A stretch of 64,000 nucleotides of DNA, taken from Pseudomonas sp. NC02 (GTDB lineage: Bacteria > Pseudomonadota > Gammaproteobacteria > Pseudomonadales > Pseudomonadaceae). A program made the position numbers and the translations under genes. Location: contig NZ_CP025624.1 of assembly GCF_002874965.1 (NCBI RefSeq), positions 1,984,001-2,048,000 on the forward strand. Direction: 5' to 3'. Below are positions 56,077-64,000 of this stretch, one piece after another. Position 1 is the stretch's first letter, and every line of letters begins with the position of its first letter. The notes below the pieces were generated by a model. The model was not told the origin of the DNA. It worked only from the letters and a program-made list of their open reading frames with translations, and did not search any database.

Positions 56077-57035
56077 CCGAAGTAACAAAACAGTCGCCAC
56101 GGATCGGGATCATCGGCACCGGGGCCATTGGTGGCTACTACGGTGTGATGCTCGCGCGCGCCGGCTTCGATGTGCATTTCCTGCTGCGCAGCGAGTACGC
56201 GGCGGTCAGCGAGCGCGGCCTGCAACTCAACAGCACGATCCACGGAACCGTGCACCTTCACCCGGTACAGGCTTATGCCCGCGCCGCCGACATGCCGCCG
56301 TGCGACTGGCTGCTGGTGGGCACCAAATCGACCGGGAATGTCGAACTGGCCCCGACCATCGCTCAAGTTGCCGCCCCGGACGCCAGGATAATCCTGTTGC
56401 AAAATGGCCTCGACGTAGAGGACAGCCTGCGTGAACACCTGCCGCCGTCGCTGCACCTGCTGGGTGGCCTGTGCTACATCGGCGTGCACCGTTCCGGTCC
56501 CGGGATCGTCGAGCATCAGGCGCTGGGCCGGGTCAACCTGGGTTACCACAGTGGCCCCGCGGCCAACGATGACAACGGTCGGCAAGCCATCGTCGAAGAA
56601 GGCGCCGCGCTGTTTCACCAGGCCGGTATCGATTCCCAGGCCATGGCCAATGTGCACCAGGCGCGCTGGCATAAACTGGTGTGGAACGTGCCTTACAACG
56701 GTCTCTCGGTAGTGTTCGGCACGGGCACCACGGCGATGATGGCGGATGAGTCCAGCCGCGAACTGATCCAGGCGCTGATGGCCGAAGTGGTGCAGGGCGC
56801 CCACGCCTGCGGGCATGAGATTCCCGCCAGTTACGCCGGGCAGATGTTCACCATGACCGAGAGCATGGATGACTACTTGCCCAGCATGTATCACGATTAC
56901 GTGCACAAGCGCCCGCTGGAACTGGCGGCGATCTACGCGCGCCCCTTGGCCGCGGCCAACGCGGCGGGTTGTGAATTGCCACGCATGCAGGCGCTGTATC
57001 AGGCCTTGAGTTTTATGGATCGGCATAACCGCTGA
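56073..57035 (+). CDS. panE: 2-dehydropantoate 2-reductase (ketopantoate reductase family)
   Basis: A 320-residue NADPH enzyme. The Rossmann motif is IGIIGTGAIGGYYGVMLARAG near 11-31; WLLVGTKSTG near 79 contains the conserved Lys, and WHKLVWNVPYNGLSVVFG near 199 carries the catalytic Lys and Asn. AGAGGAG precedes the ATG. It may serve pantothenate synthesis, but Pseudomonas genomes often hold several PanE-like paralogs, so the exact substrate is not sure. It starts within the thioredoxin-like gene end and is followed 14 bases later by the 5'-nucleotidase gene. Confidence 0.83.
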   Translation: MTEVTKQSPRIGIIGTGAIGGYYGVMLARAGFDVHFLLRSEYAAVSERGLQLNSTIHGTVHLHPVQAYARAADMPPCDWLLVGTKSTGNVELAPTIAQVAAPDARIILLQNGLDVEDSLREHLPPSLHLLGGLCYIGVHRSGPGIVEHQALGRVNLGYHSGPAANDDNGRQAIVEEGAALFHQAGIDSQAMANVHQARWHKLVWNVPYNGLSVVFGTGTTAMMADESSRELIQALMAEVVQGAHACGHEIPASYAGQMFTMTESMDDYLPSMYHDYVHKRPLELAAIYARPLAAANAAGCELPRMQALYQALSFMDRHNR

Positions 57036-57049
57036 TTGGGGGGAACACC

Positions 57050-57967
57050 ATGGCGAAGGGATTGGGCGACAAACTGGTGCTGGCGATTTCCTCGCGAGCG
57101 CTGTTCGACCTGAGCGAGAGCCACAAGGTCTACCTGGCCCAAGGCGTCGAGGCGTACCGCAAGTACCAGATCGACCACGAGGAAGAAACCCTCGAGCCCG
57201 GTGACGCCTTCCCGCTGGTGAAGAAACTCCTGAGCCTCAACGCCAGCCTCGGCCGCGCCCGGGTCGAGGTGGTGCTGGTGTCGCGCAACAGTGCCGACAC
57301 CGGCTTGCGTGTATTCAATTCGATCCAGCATTACGGGCTCGACATCTCCCGCGCGGCGTTTGTCGGCGGGCGCAGCCCTTATCCTTATCTGGCGGCGTTT
57401 GGCTGCCACCTGTTTCTGTCCACCCATGCCGAGGATGTGCGCAGCGCCCTGGATGCCGGGTTTGCCGCAGCGACGATTCTGTCGGGCGGCGCAGGTCGGG
57501 CCTCCAGTGCCGAATTGCGGATCGCCTTCGATGGCGACGCGGTGCTGTTTTCCGACGAGTCCGAGCGCGTTTATCAGTCGGGCGGCCTTGAAGCCTTCCA
57601 GGCCAGCGAGCGCGAATCCGCCCGCGAGCCGTTGCGCGGCGGCCCATTCAAGGGCTTCCTGGCGGCACTCAACCTGTTGCAGCGCGAGTTCCCCGACGAG
57701 TCCTGCCCCATCCGCACTGCGCTGGTGACCGCCCGTTCGGCGCCTTCCCACGAGCGGGTGATTCGCACGCTGCGCGAGTGGGATATCCGTCTCGACGAGT
57801 CGCTGTTTCTTGGTGGCCTGGAGAAGTCGGCGTTCCTCGAAGCCTTCGCCGCCGATGTGTTTTTCGATGACCAGGAAGGGCATTGCGAGAAGGCCCGGGA
57901 GTTCGTGGCCACCGGTCACGTCCCCCATGGCATCAGTAACGAGTTGAAAATTCAGACCGAGGGCTGA
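57050..57967 (+). CDS. Cytosolic 5'-nucleotidase (NT5C1-like family)
   Basis: A 305-residue member of the family that includes animal cytosolic 5'-nucleotidase IA. Seen: LVLAISSRALFDLSESHKVY near 8-27 (the motif in which Ser-Ser replaces the usual DxD of HAD enzymes), LVSRNSADTGLRVFNSIQHYGLDI near 75, RAAFVGGRSPYPYL, IAFDGDAVLFSDESERVY near 160 with the acidic pair, and ADVFFDDQEGHC near 262. It should dephosphorylate nucleoside monophosphates. GGGGGGAA lies before the ATG. It probably shares the panE transcript. Confidence 0.87.
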   Translation: MAKGLGDKLVLAISSRALFDLSESHKVYLAQGVEAYRKYQIDHEEETLEPGDAFPLVKKLLSLNASLGRARVEVVLVSRNSADTGLRVFNSIQHYGLDISRAAFVGGRSPYPYLAAFGCHLFLSTHAEDVRSALDAGFAAATILSGGAGRASSAELRIAFDGDAVLFSDESERVYQSGGLEAFQASERESAREPLRGGPFKGFLAALNLLQREFPDESCPIRTALVTARSAPSHERVIRTLREWDIRLDESLFLGGLEKSAFLEAFAADVFFDDQEGHCEKAREFVATGHVPHGISNELKIQTEG

Positions 57968-58030
57968 GCACTGCCAAAGGCGCTGCTAAGCTGAATCAAT
58001 CCCCGCCATCCTGGCTGCCCAGGAGGTTCT

Positions 58031-58531
58031 ATGATTCGTTCGATGCTGTACGCCACTGACCTCGGTCTGTATGCCCCCTATGTGATGCAACATGCCCTGG
58101 CGCTGGCGCGAACGTTCAAGGCTGATCTGTATGTGATTCACGTGGTCGAGCCCATCGGGCTGTTCGCCGAATCGGTGTTGCAGAGCTACCTTGATGAGAA
58201 GGCCTTGAGTGAATGGCAAAGCCAGGGCCTGACGACGGTGATGGCGACCATCGAGCAACGGGTGCTCGACAGTTTTCGCGAGGAGCTGGGGGACGGGGAG
58301 CAGGACCTCAAGTTGATCCGTTCGGTGCGGGTGATCCAGGGTGATCCTTGTGAAGTGATTCTCGACCAGTCGCAGAAACTCTCTGTGGATTTGTTGATCG
58401 TAGGTAGTCACAGCCAGGCGGTCGGGGTGGCAACACCCCTGGGGAGAACCGCCGCACGGGTGCTGCAGCTATCCCAGGTGCCGGTGTACCTGGTGCCGCT
58501 GTTGCAGCGTCGACGCAGTGACGACGTGTGA
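58031..58531 (+). CDS. Universal stress protein (UspA family)
   Basis: A 166-residue single-domain Usp. The N-terminus MIRSMLYATDLGLYAPYVM has the first strand and the conserved Asp; the C-terminal ATP-binding style motif LLIVGSHSQAVGVATPLGRTAARVL is near 121-145 (Gly-x2-Gly-x9-Gly-Thr-like, slightly altered), ending in VPVYLVPL. AGGAGG before the ATG is an excellent ribosome site. It is the last of the + strand series here and precedes cysB by about 100 bases. Confidence 0.87.
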   Translation: MIRSMLYATDLGLYAPYVMQHALALARTFKADLYVIHVVEPIGLFAESVLQSYLDEKALSEWQSQGLTTVMATIEQRVLDSFREELGDGEQDLKLIRSVRVIQGDPCEVILDQSQKLSVDLLIVGSHSQAVGVATPLGRTAARVLQLSQVPVYLVPLLQRRRSDDV

Positions 58532-58626
58532 TTGGTAGAAAACGATAAAAAGTTCTAGATTTATCCGTCTAACCTTTAATATAGTTATATACCGTCGCTG
58601 ATACCCGTGGCGTCTATCCGCTTTGA

Positions 58627-59610
<984 letters not shown>

Positions 59611-59615
59611 TCGGC

Positions 59616-60098
59616 TCACTTCACCTCGGTAACAGCAAACTGTTGCCGAGCGCCCCCCACCAGAATCTCCACCTCATCCCCTTCGAACTTGCCCAACAGG
59701 CTTTTGCCCAGGGGCGAGCGTGGGGTGATGACGGTCACCGGTTGCCCCACCACATCGACCTTCAAGCCTGCGCCGTCCGGCGCCAGGAATAGCCACTGCT
59801 GGCGATCGTTTTCATCTGCCAACCCCAGTAATGCGCCCACTTCGATGCCGCGCTGGTCATCGTAGGCCCGCAGCTGCATGTTCTGGCAAAGCGTCAGCGC
59901 CTGCCGGATCTCCTCGACGCGTCGGGCCTGGCCGGCTGCCAGGTAAGAAGCCTCCAGGCCCAGGGTGTCGTACTTGTTCTCGGCGATGTTTTCTTCGTGG
60001 GTTGCGGTTTCGTACGCGGTTTGCGCGGCGCGCTGGGCGATATCGAGATCGACCGCGAGTTTGTCCAAAACCAACTGGTGAACGGCGTGTTTATTCAT
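59616..60098 (-). CDS. GreA/GreB-family protein, non-canonical
   Basis: A 160-residue protein with the Gre architecture: an N-terminal helical hairpin (about 1-75) whose tip bears acidic residues in EENIAENKYDT, then a C-terminal FKBP-like domain with ITPRSPLGKSLLGKFEGDEVEI near 118-140. It differs from GreA and GreB in the hairpin (no DRSENADY), and has a central WLFLAPDGAG strand. It probably binds the secondary channel of RNA polymerase, but cleavage activity is uncertain. Convergent with cysB, five bases apart. Greatly diverged from greB at 46912. Confidence 0.82.
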   Translation of the reverse strand: MNKHAVHQLVLDKLAVDLDIAQRAAQTAYETATHEENIAENKYDTLGLEASYLAAGQARRVEEIRQALTLCQNMQLRAYDDQRGIEVGALLGLADENDRQQWLFLAPDGAGLKVDVVGQPVTVITPRSPLGKSLLGKFEGDEVEILVGGARQQFAVTEVK

Positions 60099-60113
60099 GG
60101 GCGGCTTTCGTGA

Positions 60114-60482
60114 TCAATCGCAAAATTGCAGGACGTTGGCCCGGCTCTTGTCGTTGGGGGCGTTCTGGTCCTGTTGCAGCCAGAACTGGCATTTGGGGTT
60201 GGACAGGTTACGCGGGTTGTTGCGGGCCTGGTCCAGGGTTTGCTGTTGCTCCTGCTTGCGCAGGTTCTCCTGGTACTGCTCGAACATCCGGTTCGGCGGC
60301 TCCGGTGCAACCACCTCTGGCTTGCCCAGTTGCTGCACCACTCGGGCCACCGGCGCCACGGTTTGCTCGGGCAGGTAGCGGGAAGCCAGCCACACGCTCA
60401 GCACAATGGCGATAAACCCCAGCCACAGGCCGAAGGCCACGGCGATACTGAGTTTGAACAGCGAGAACGAACGATCAGACAT
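60114..60482 (-). CDS. Single-helix membrane protein of unknown function
   Basis: A 122-residue protein: short cytoplasmic N-terminus, one membrane helix at about 13-34 (VAFGLWLGFIAIVLSVWLAS), then a Gln/Asn-rich periplasmic region with FEQYQENLRKQEQQQTLDQA and one pair of cysteines (in KCQFW and QFCD) close to the C-terminus that may form a disulfide. AGGAGG precedes the ATG. It lies upstream of the Gre-like gene on the same strand (15 bases between), so the two may be cotranscribed. No family recognised. Confidence 0.72.
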   Translation of the reverse strand: MSDRSFSLFKLSIAVAFGLWLGFIAIVLSVWLASRYLPEQTVAPVARVVQQLGKPEVVAPEPPNRMFEQYQENLRKQEQQQTLDQARNNPRNLSNPKCQFWLQQDQNAPNDKSRANVLQFCD

Positions 60483-60613
60483 GGTGGCCTCCTGGCAGGC
60501 ACGTGCGGCATGGCGCCGATTGTCCCACAGCCGCGCGCAGAATAATCGCGATCAACCCTTCTGTATCGAGGCATTTATACGGACAATCGAGCCTTTGAGC
60601 GTTGGAGCCCGGA

Positions 60614-61747
60614 ATGAAAGCCCGCTGGGATATTTTTTGCAGCGTCGTCGATAACTACGGCGACATCGGCGTGACCTGGCGCCTGGCCCGGCAATTGGTG
60701 GCGGAACAAGGGTGTGCGGTGCGCTTGTGGGTCGATGACCTGCGGGCGTTCGAACGCATGTGCCCCGAGATTGATGTGCAGGTGCACCAGCAATGGCAAG
60801 AGGGCGTCGACGTGCGCTACTGGCCCTCCGACTGGCCGGCGACCGACGCGGCAGACGTGGTGATCGCTGCGTTCGCCTGTCAATTGCCGCCTGACTACAT
60901 GGAGGCGATGGCCGCACGCGACCGCACGCCGCTGTGGATGAACCTGGATTACCTGAGCGCCGAAGACTGGGTGGTCGGCTGCCACGGTTTGCCCTCGGTG
61001 AAATTCAAGGGCGTGCAAAAGTACTTCTTCTTTCCCGGATTCCGTCCCGGCACCGGTGGCTTATTGCGTGAGGCGGGGCTGCTGGAACAGCGCGATGCCT
61101 TCCAGCAAGACGCCGCCGCCCGGCAGCAGTTTCTGCAGGCGCTTGGGGTTTTCCCGGTGGACGGTGCGCGGATGATGTCGTTGTTCGCCTATGAAAACGC
61201 CGGGCTGGCCAGTTGGCTCGACGTGCTGGCGGCCGATGGGCGCGCCACTCATCTGCTGGTGCCGGAAGGGCGGATCCTCGGAGATGTGCAGGGCTGGCTG
61301 GGGGTCGAGTCATTGGAAGTAGGTGATGTGCACCGGCGCGACGGGTTGACCGTGCAAGTGCTGCCGTTTGTGCGCCAGGAGCAATACGACCGACTGTTGT
61401 GGTGCTGCGACTTCAACGCCGTGCGCGGCGAAGACTCGTTCGTGCGGGCGCAATGGGCCGGGCGGCCACTGTTGTGGCATATCTATCGCCAGGACGAAGA
61501 CATTCACCTGGACAAGCTCGATGCGTTCCTTGAGTTGTATACCGAAGGTCTGTCTCCGGCTGCGAAAGTCGCGTTGGTCGGCCTTTGGCAGGCCTGGAAC
61601 GCTGATGGCGATATGGCACTTTGCTGGAAAATGCTGCTGGAACACTGGCCGGAAGTGACCGCGAACGCCGAGAAATGGGCTCTGGAACAAGCCTCGCGGA
61701 CCGATCTTGCGACGGCGCTGGTACAGTTTTATGTAAATTGGATATGA
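60614..61747 (+). CDS. earP: EF-P arginine rhamnosyltransferase EarP
   Basis: A 377-residue inverting GT-B glycosyltransferase that attaches L-rhamnose from dTDP-L-rhamnose to Arg32 of EF-P. The catalytic residues known from Pseudomonas EarP are all present: Asp13 and Asp17 in VVDNYGDIGVTWRLARQL, and Glu273 in FNAVRGEDSFVRAQWAG. The C-terminal half has FPGFRPGTGGLLRE and RPLLWHIYRQDEDIHLDKL. GGAG lies before the ATG at 60614. It is directly followed (49 bases) by efp, the substrate gene, the conserved arrangement of this system. Confidence 0.97.
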   Translation: MKARWDIFCSVVDNYGDIGVTWRLARQLVAEQGCAVRLWVDDLRAFERMCPEIDVQVHQQWQEGVDVRYWPSDWPATDAADVVIAAFACQLPPDYMEAMAARDRTPLWMNLDYLSAEDWVVGCHGLPSVKFKGVQKYFFFPGFRPGTGGLLREAGLLEQRDAFQQDAAARQQFLQALGVFPVDGARMMSLFAYENAGLASWLDVLAADGRATHLLVPEGRILGDVQGWLGVESLEVGDVHRRDGLTVQVLPFVRQEQYDRLLWCCDFNAVRGEDSFVRAQWAGRPLLWHIYRQDEDIHLDKLDAFLELYTEGLSPAAKVALVGLWQAWNADGDMALCWKMLLEHWPEVTANAEKWALEQASRTDLATALVQFYVNWI

Positions 61748-61796
61748 TACGCGACCTTGATTTTTGTAAATCCCATCCAAATTTCGGATATTCGCA

Positions 61797-62369
61797 ATGA
61801 AAACTGGTAAAGAACTGAAACCCGGTACAGTGATCCGTCTCGAAAACGACCCTTGGCTGGTTCAGAAAGCTGAGTTCACCAAGTCTGGTCGTAACAGCGC
61901 AATCATGAAGACCAAGCTGAAGAACCTGCTGACCGGTTACAAGACCGAGATCGTCTACAGCGCCGATGACAAACTGGACGACGTGATCCTCGACCGCAAA
62001 GAAGCGACCCTGTCCTTCATCAGCGGCGACACCTACACGTTCATGGACACCACCGACTACACCATGTACGAGCTGAACGCTGAAGACATCGAAGCCGTTC
62101 TGCCGTTCGTGGAAGAAGGCATGGAAGACGTCTGCGAAGCTATCTTCTTCGAAGACCGTCTGGTTTCCGTAGAGCTGCCGACCACTATCGTGCGTAAGGT
62201 TGCCTACACCGAAGGTTCCGCTCGCGGCGACACTTCGGGCAAGGTGATGAAGCCTGCCAAGCTGGCTAACGGTACCGAACTGCAAGTAGCCGATTTCATC
62301 GAAATCGACGACCTGATCGAGATCGACACCCGTGAAGGTGGTTCGTACAAAGGTCGCGCCAAGAAGTAA
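61797..62369 (+). CDS. efp: Elongation factor P, EarP-type with Arg32
   Basis: A 190-residue translation factor relieving ribosome stalling at polyproline. Domain I holds the modified loop, FTKSGRNSA, with Arg at position 32 (in the Lys34-type EF-P of E. coli the loop bears Lys), fitting rhamnosylation by EarP. Domains II and III follow, with [18 protein letters not shown] [20 protein letters not shown] near 80 and the C-terminal [17 protein letters not shown]. Length and full domain set are normal. It sits just after earP, before a strong terminator. Confidence 0.97.
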   Translation: MKTGKELKPGTVIRLENDPWLVQKAEFTKSGRNSAIMKTKLKNLLTGYKTEIVYSADDKLDDVILDRKEATLSFISGDTYTFMDTTDYTMYELNAEDIEAVLPFVEEGMEDVCEAIFFEDRLVSVELPTTIVRKVAYTEGSARGDTSGKVMKPAKLANGTELQVADFIEIDDLIEIDTREGGSYKGRAKK

Positions 62370-62390
62370 TTCTTGCGCCACCGGTACGAT

Positions 62391-62422
62391 AAAAAAAGCC
62401 CGACCATGCGTCGGGCTTTTTT
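62391..62422. terminator. Bidirectional terminator between efp and the esterase gene
   Basis: AGCCCGAC (62397-62404) pairs with GTCGGGCT (62410-62417), loop CATGC, with A-run (62391-62397) and T-run (62417-62422). Confidence 0.9.
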
Positions 62423-62436
62423 GTGGGTGCCGGTTT

Positions 62437-63453
62437 TTACTTCAGGTGTTGCTTCAGTTCCTCGGACGCCTGCAGCAGCGCCGAACGAACCTCCGGTACC
62501 TGGCTGACGACATTCAGCAAACCGTAGTCATGGATCATGCCGTTGTAGCGCACGGCGGTCACCGGTACACCGGCCTCATCCAGCTTGCGGGCATAGGCTT
62601 CGCCTTCGTCACGCAGCACGTCCGAGCCTGCGGTCTGAATCAACGCAGGTGGCAAACCCTTGAGCTGCGCGGTGCTTGCCCGCAGGGGCGACGCATAGAT
62701 CTCGGCGCGCTGGTTGGTGTCGGTGGTGTAGTTGTCCCAGAACCACTTCATCATGTTGCGGGTCAGGAAGTGGCCTTCGGCAAACTGGTTGTAGGACCCG
62801 GTGTCGAAGTTGGCGTCGGTCACCGGCCACAACAGCAGTTGGAACTTGATTGACGGAGTGCCCCTGTCCTTGGCCATCAGGCTGACCACCGCTGCCATGT
62901 TGCCGCCGACGCTGTTGCCGGCGACGGCCAGGCGTTTGCCATCGACGTTGATCTCGCTGCCGTGTTCGGCCACCCACTTGGTTGCCCCGTACGCCTGGTT
63001 GATCGCCACAGGGTAGTGCGCTTCAGGTGATGGCGTGTAGTTGACGAACACCGCCGCCGCTCCGGACCCCACCACCAGGTCACGCACCAGGCGCTCGTGG
63101 GTCGGGAAATCCCCGAGTACCCAGCCACCGCCGTGGAAGAACATGAACACCGGCAATGTGCCCTTGACCCCGGCCGGACGCACGATGGTCAGGCTCAGCG
63201 GCTGGCCATCGACCTGAATGGTCTTCTGGCTCACGTCGGCCTTGGGCAGCGTCAGTTTCACGCCTGACTGTGCGCCTGTCAGCACCGCACGGGCTTCCCT
63301 GGGCGTCAGTTGCTCCATCGGTTTGCCGGTGCCGGCGTTCAGTACATCGAGAAACGCCTGGGTGTTGTGTTCCACGTCACCGCTGGCCGCAAAGGCATTG
63401 GTGATCGAGAAGGCGAGCAGGGTGCCGGTGAGTACTTTGCCAAATGTGTTCAT
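62437..63453 (-). CDS. Periplasmic alpha/beta hydrolase, HSL-like esterase
   Basis: A 338-residue esterase with a signal peptide at about 1-22 (LTGTLLAFSITNAFA). The hormone-sensitive lipase family motifs are the oxyanion FFHGGGWVLGDF near 108, the nucleophile in AVAGNSVGGNMAAV (GxSxG form GNSVGG) near 180, SDVLRDEGEAYA with the catalytic Asp near 282, and MIHDYGLLNVVSQ with the His near 311. It hydrolyses short-chain esters of unknown nature. TTGGAGAAG precedes the ATG at 63453. Same strand as ohr, 25 bases downstream of it, and perhaps in the same operon. Confidence 0.88.
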   Translation of the reverse strand: MNTFGKVLTGTLLAFSITNAFAASGDVEHNTQAFLDVLNAGTGKPMEQLTPREARAVLTGAQSGVKLTLPKADVSQKTIQVDGQPLSLTIVRPAGVKGTLPVFMFFHGGGWVLGDFPTHERLVRDLVVGSGAAAVFVNYTPSPEAHYPVAINQAYGATKWVAEHGSEINVDGKRLAVAGNSVGGNMAAVVSLMAKDRGTPSIKFQLLLWPVTDANFDTGSYNQFAEGHFLTRNMMKWFWDNYTTDTNQRAEIYASPLRASTAQLKGLPPALIQTAGSDVLRDEGEAYARKLDEAGVPVTAVRYNGMIHDYGLLNVVSQVPEVRSALLQASEELKQHLK

Positions 63454-63478
63454 GTTCTTCTCCAAAAAACCGCGTGGG

Positions 63479-63898
63479 TCAGACGGTTACGTGCAGGCGT
63501 ACATCGACGTTGCCACGGGTGGCGTTGGAGTAAGGGCAGACCTGGTGCGCAGCGTCGACCAGGCTTTGCGCGTCGTCCTGGGCCAGGCCGGGCAAGCTGA
63601 CGTGCAGGTCGATGTCCAGGCCGAAACCGCCGGGGATTTGACCGATGCCGACGTGGGCAGTGATCGAAGCGTCATCCGGGATTTTGCGTTTGGTCTGGCT
63701 GGCGACGAATTTCAGGGCACCGATGAAGCAGGCGGAGTAACCGGCGGCGAACAGTTGTTCCGGGTTGGTGGCCTGGCCACCCGCGCCGCCCAGTTCTTTT
63801 GGCGTGGAGAGTTTTACATCGAGGATGTTGTCGCTGGAAACAGCACGACCATCACGGCCGCCGGTGGCGGTGGCTACTGCGGTGTAGAGAGCTTGCAT
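63479..63898 (-). CDS. ohr: Organic hydroperoxide resistance protein Ohr
   Basis: A 139-residue peroxidase of the Ohr/OsmC fold that reduces organic and fatty-acid hydroperoxides. The reactive Cys57 is in AAGYSACFIGALK and the resolving Cys121 in AHQVCPYSNATRGN; Arg15 and Glu47, which shape the active site, are also present (TGGRDG, TNPEQLFAAG). The pattern AYSNATRGN-like YSNATRGN separates Ohr from OsmC. Its promoter lies to the right, near an inverted repeat probably bound by OhrR. Confidence 0.92.
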   Translation of the reverse strand: MQALYTAVATATGGRDGRAVSSDNILDVKLSTPKELGGAGGQATNPEQLFAAGYSACFIGALKFVASQTKRKIPDDASITAHVGIGQIPGGFGLDIDLHVSLPGLAQDDAQSLVDAAHQVCPYSNATRGNVDVRLHVTV

Positions 63899-63917
63899 GG
63901 TGATTTCCTCGTCAGTG

Positions 63918-63985
63918 TTTGCGCTAAATGTTTGCGCGCTAAGTAAGTGGCGAGGTGAATGTATCGCGCTAATAGTTAGTGCGCA
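63918..63985. promoter_or_regulatory. Candidate OhrR operator upstream of ohr
   Basis: GCGCTAA (63966-63972) and TTAGTGC (63976-63982) form a near-perfect inverted repeat around TAG. Two more TTTGCGC...CTAA half-site-like copies lie at about 63918-63943. This AT/GC pattern is like the operators of MarR-type OhrR in Pseudomonas. The ohrR gene itself would lie beyond the right edge. Confidence 0.45.
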
Positions 63986-64000
63986 AGATATATTTGGAAA

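Overview
The window looks like a chromosomal segment of a fluorescent Pseudomonas (P. fluorescens group). This is inferred from OprI, the EarP plus Arg32 EF-P pair, CysB, Pseudomonas-type REP elements, high GC with strong third-position bias in the flanks, and an O-antigen locus that ends in wbpM followed by comEA. No tRNA, rRNA, CRISPR array, insertion sequence or prophage was seen.

Region 1 (about 0.9-21.7 kb) is a surface polysaccharide (probably O-antigen) locus, all on the + strand. wecB and wecC make UDP-ManNAcA. manC, gmd and rmd make GDP-D-rhamnose. A WbpM-type dehydratase and a DegT-family aminotransferase suggest a UDP-QuiNAc4N-type sugar. A small PglC/WcaJ-like initiating transferase and two GT4 glycosyltransferases fit a repeat of about three sugars. 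Wzx and Wzy export and polymerise it. AsnB, a two-domain dehydrogenase and a heparinase II/III-like protein form a tailoring module of unclear chemistry. The wecB to wzy part is visibly more AT-rich and uses several GTG starts, which suggests transfer. A PglD-like acetyltransferase expected between the initiating transferase and the aminotransferase is absent.

Region 2 (21.7-24.5 kb) holds comEA, then on the - strand a TetR regulator, a small DUF2897-type membrane protein and an ethanolamine-type APC permease. Region 3 (24.5-32.9 kb) is the complete potassium system kdpFABC-kdpDE. It has a phased array of TTTACGCC repeats upstream, a hairpin between kdpB and kdpC, and perfect inverted REP doublets after kdpC and after kdpE.

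Region 4 (32.9-41.8 kb) is housekeeping: a patatin/RssA protein, a small lipoprotein, a CHAD protein, a thioesterase, a chemoreceptor, a TatD nuclease, an MltF-like lytic transglycosylase and a DoxX protein. Region 5 (41.75-46.8 kb) is the least ordinary stretch: a three-gene GldA/GldF/GldG-like ABC operon on the - strand, divergent from a gene for a proline-rich, coiled-coil protein that I do not recognise. Region 6 (46.9-64 kb) returns to core genes: greB, the ybbP-ybbA/tesA divergent set, an L,D-transpeptidase, oprI, a small GNAT protein, a DAHP synthase, a PilZ protein, a thioredoxin-like protein, panE, a 5'-nucleotidase, a universal stress protein, cysB, a second Gre-family protein, earP, efp, an HSL-type esterase and ohr with a probable OhrR operator at the window edge.

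Start codons were adjusted from the longest frames where ribosome binding sites and known N-termini pointed to an internal start. Function calls rest on motifs and lengths read by eye; no database search was run.
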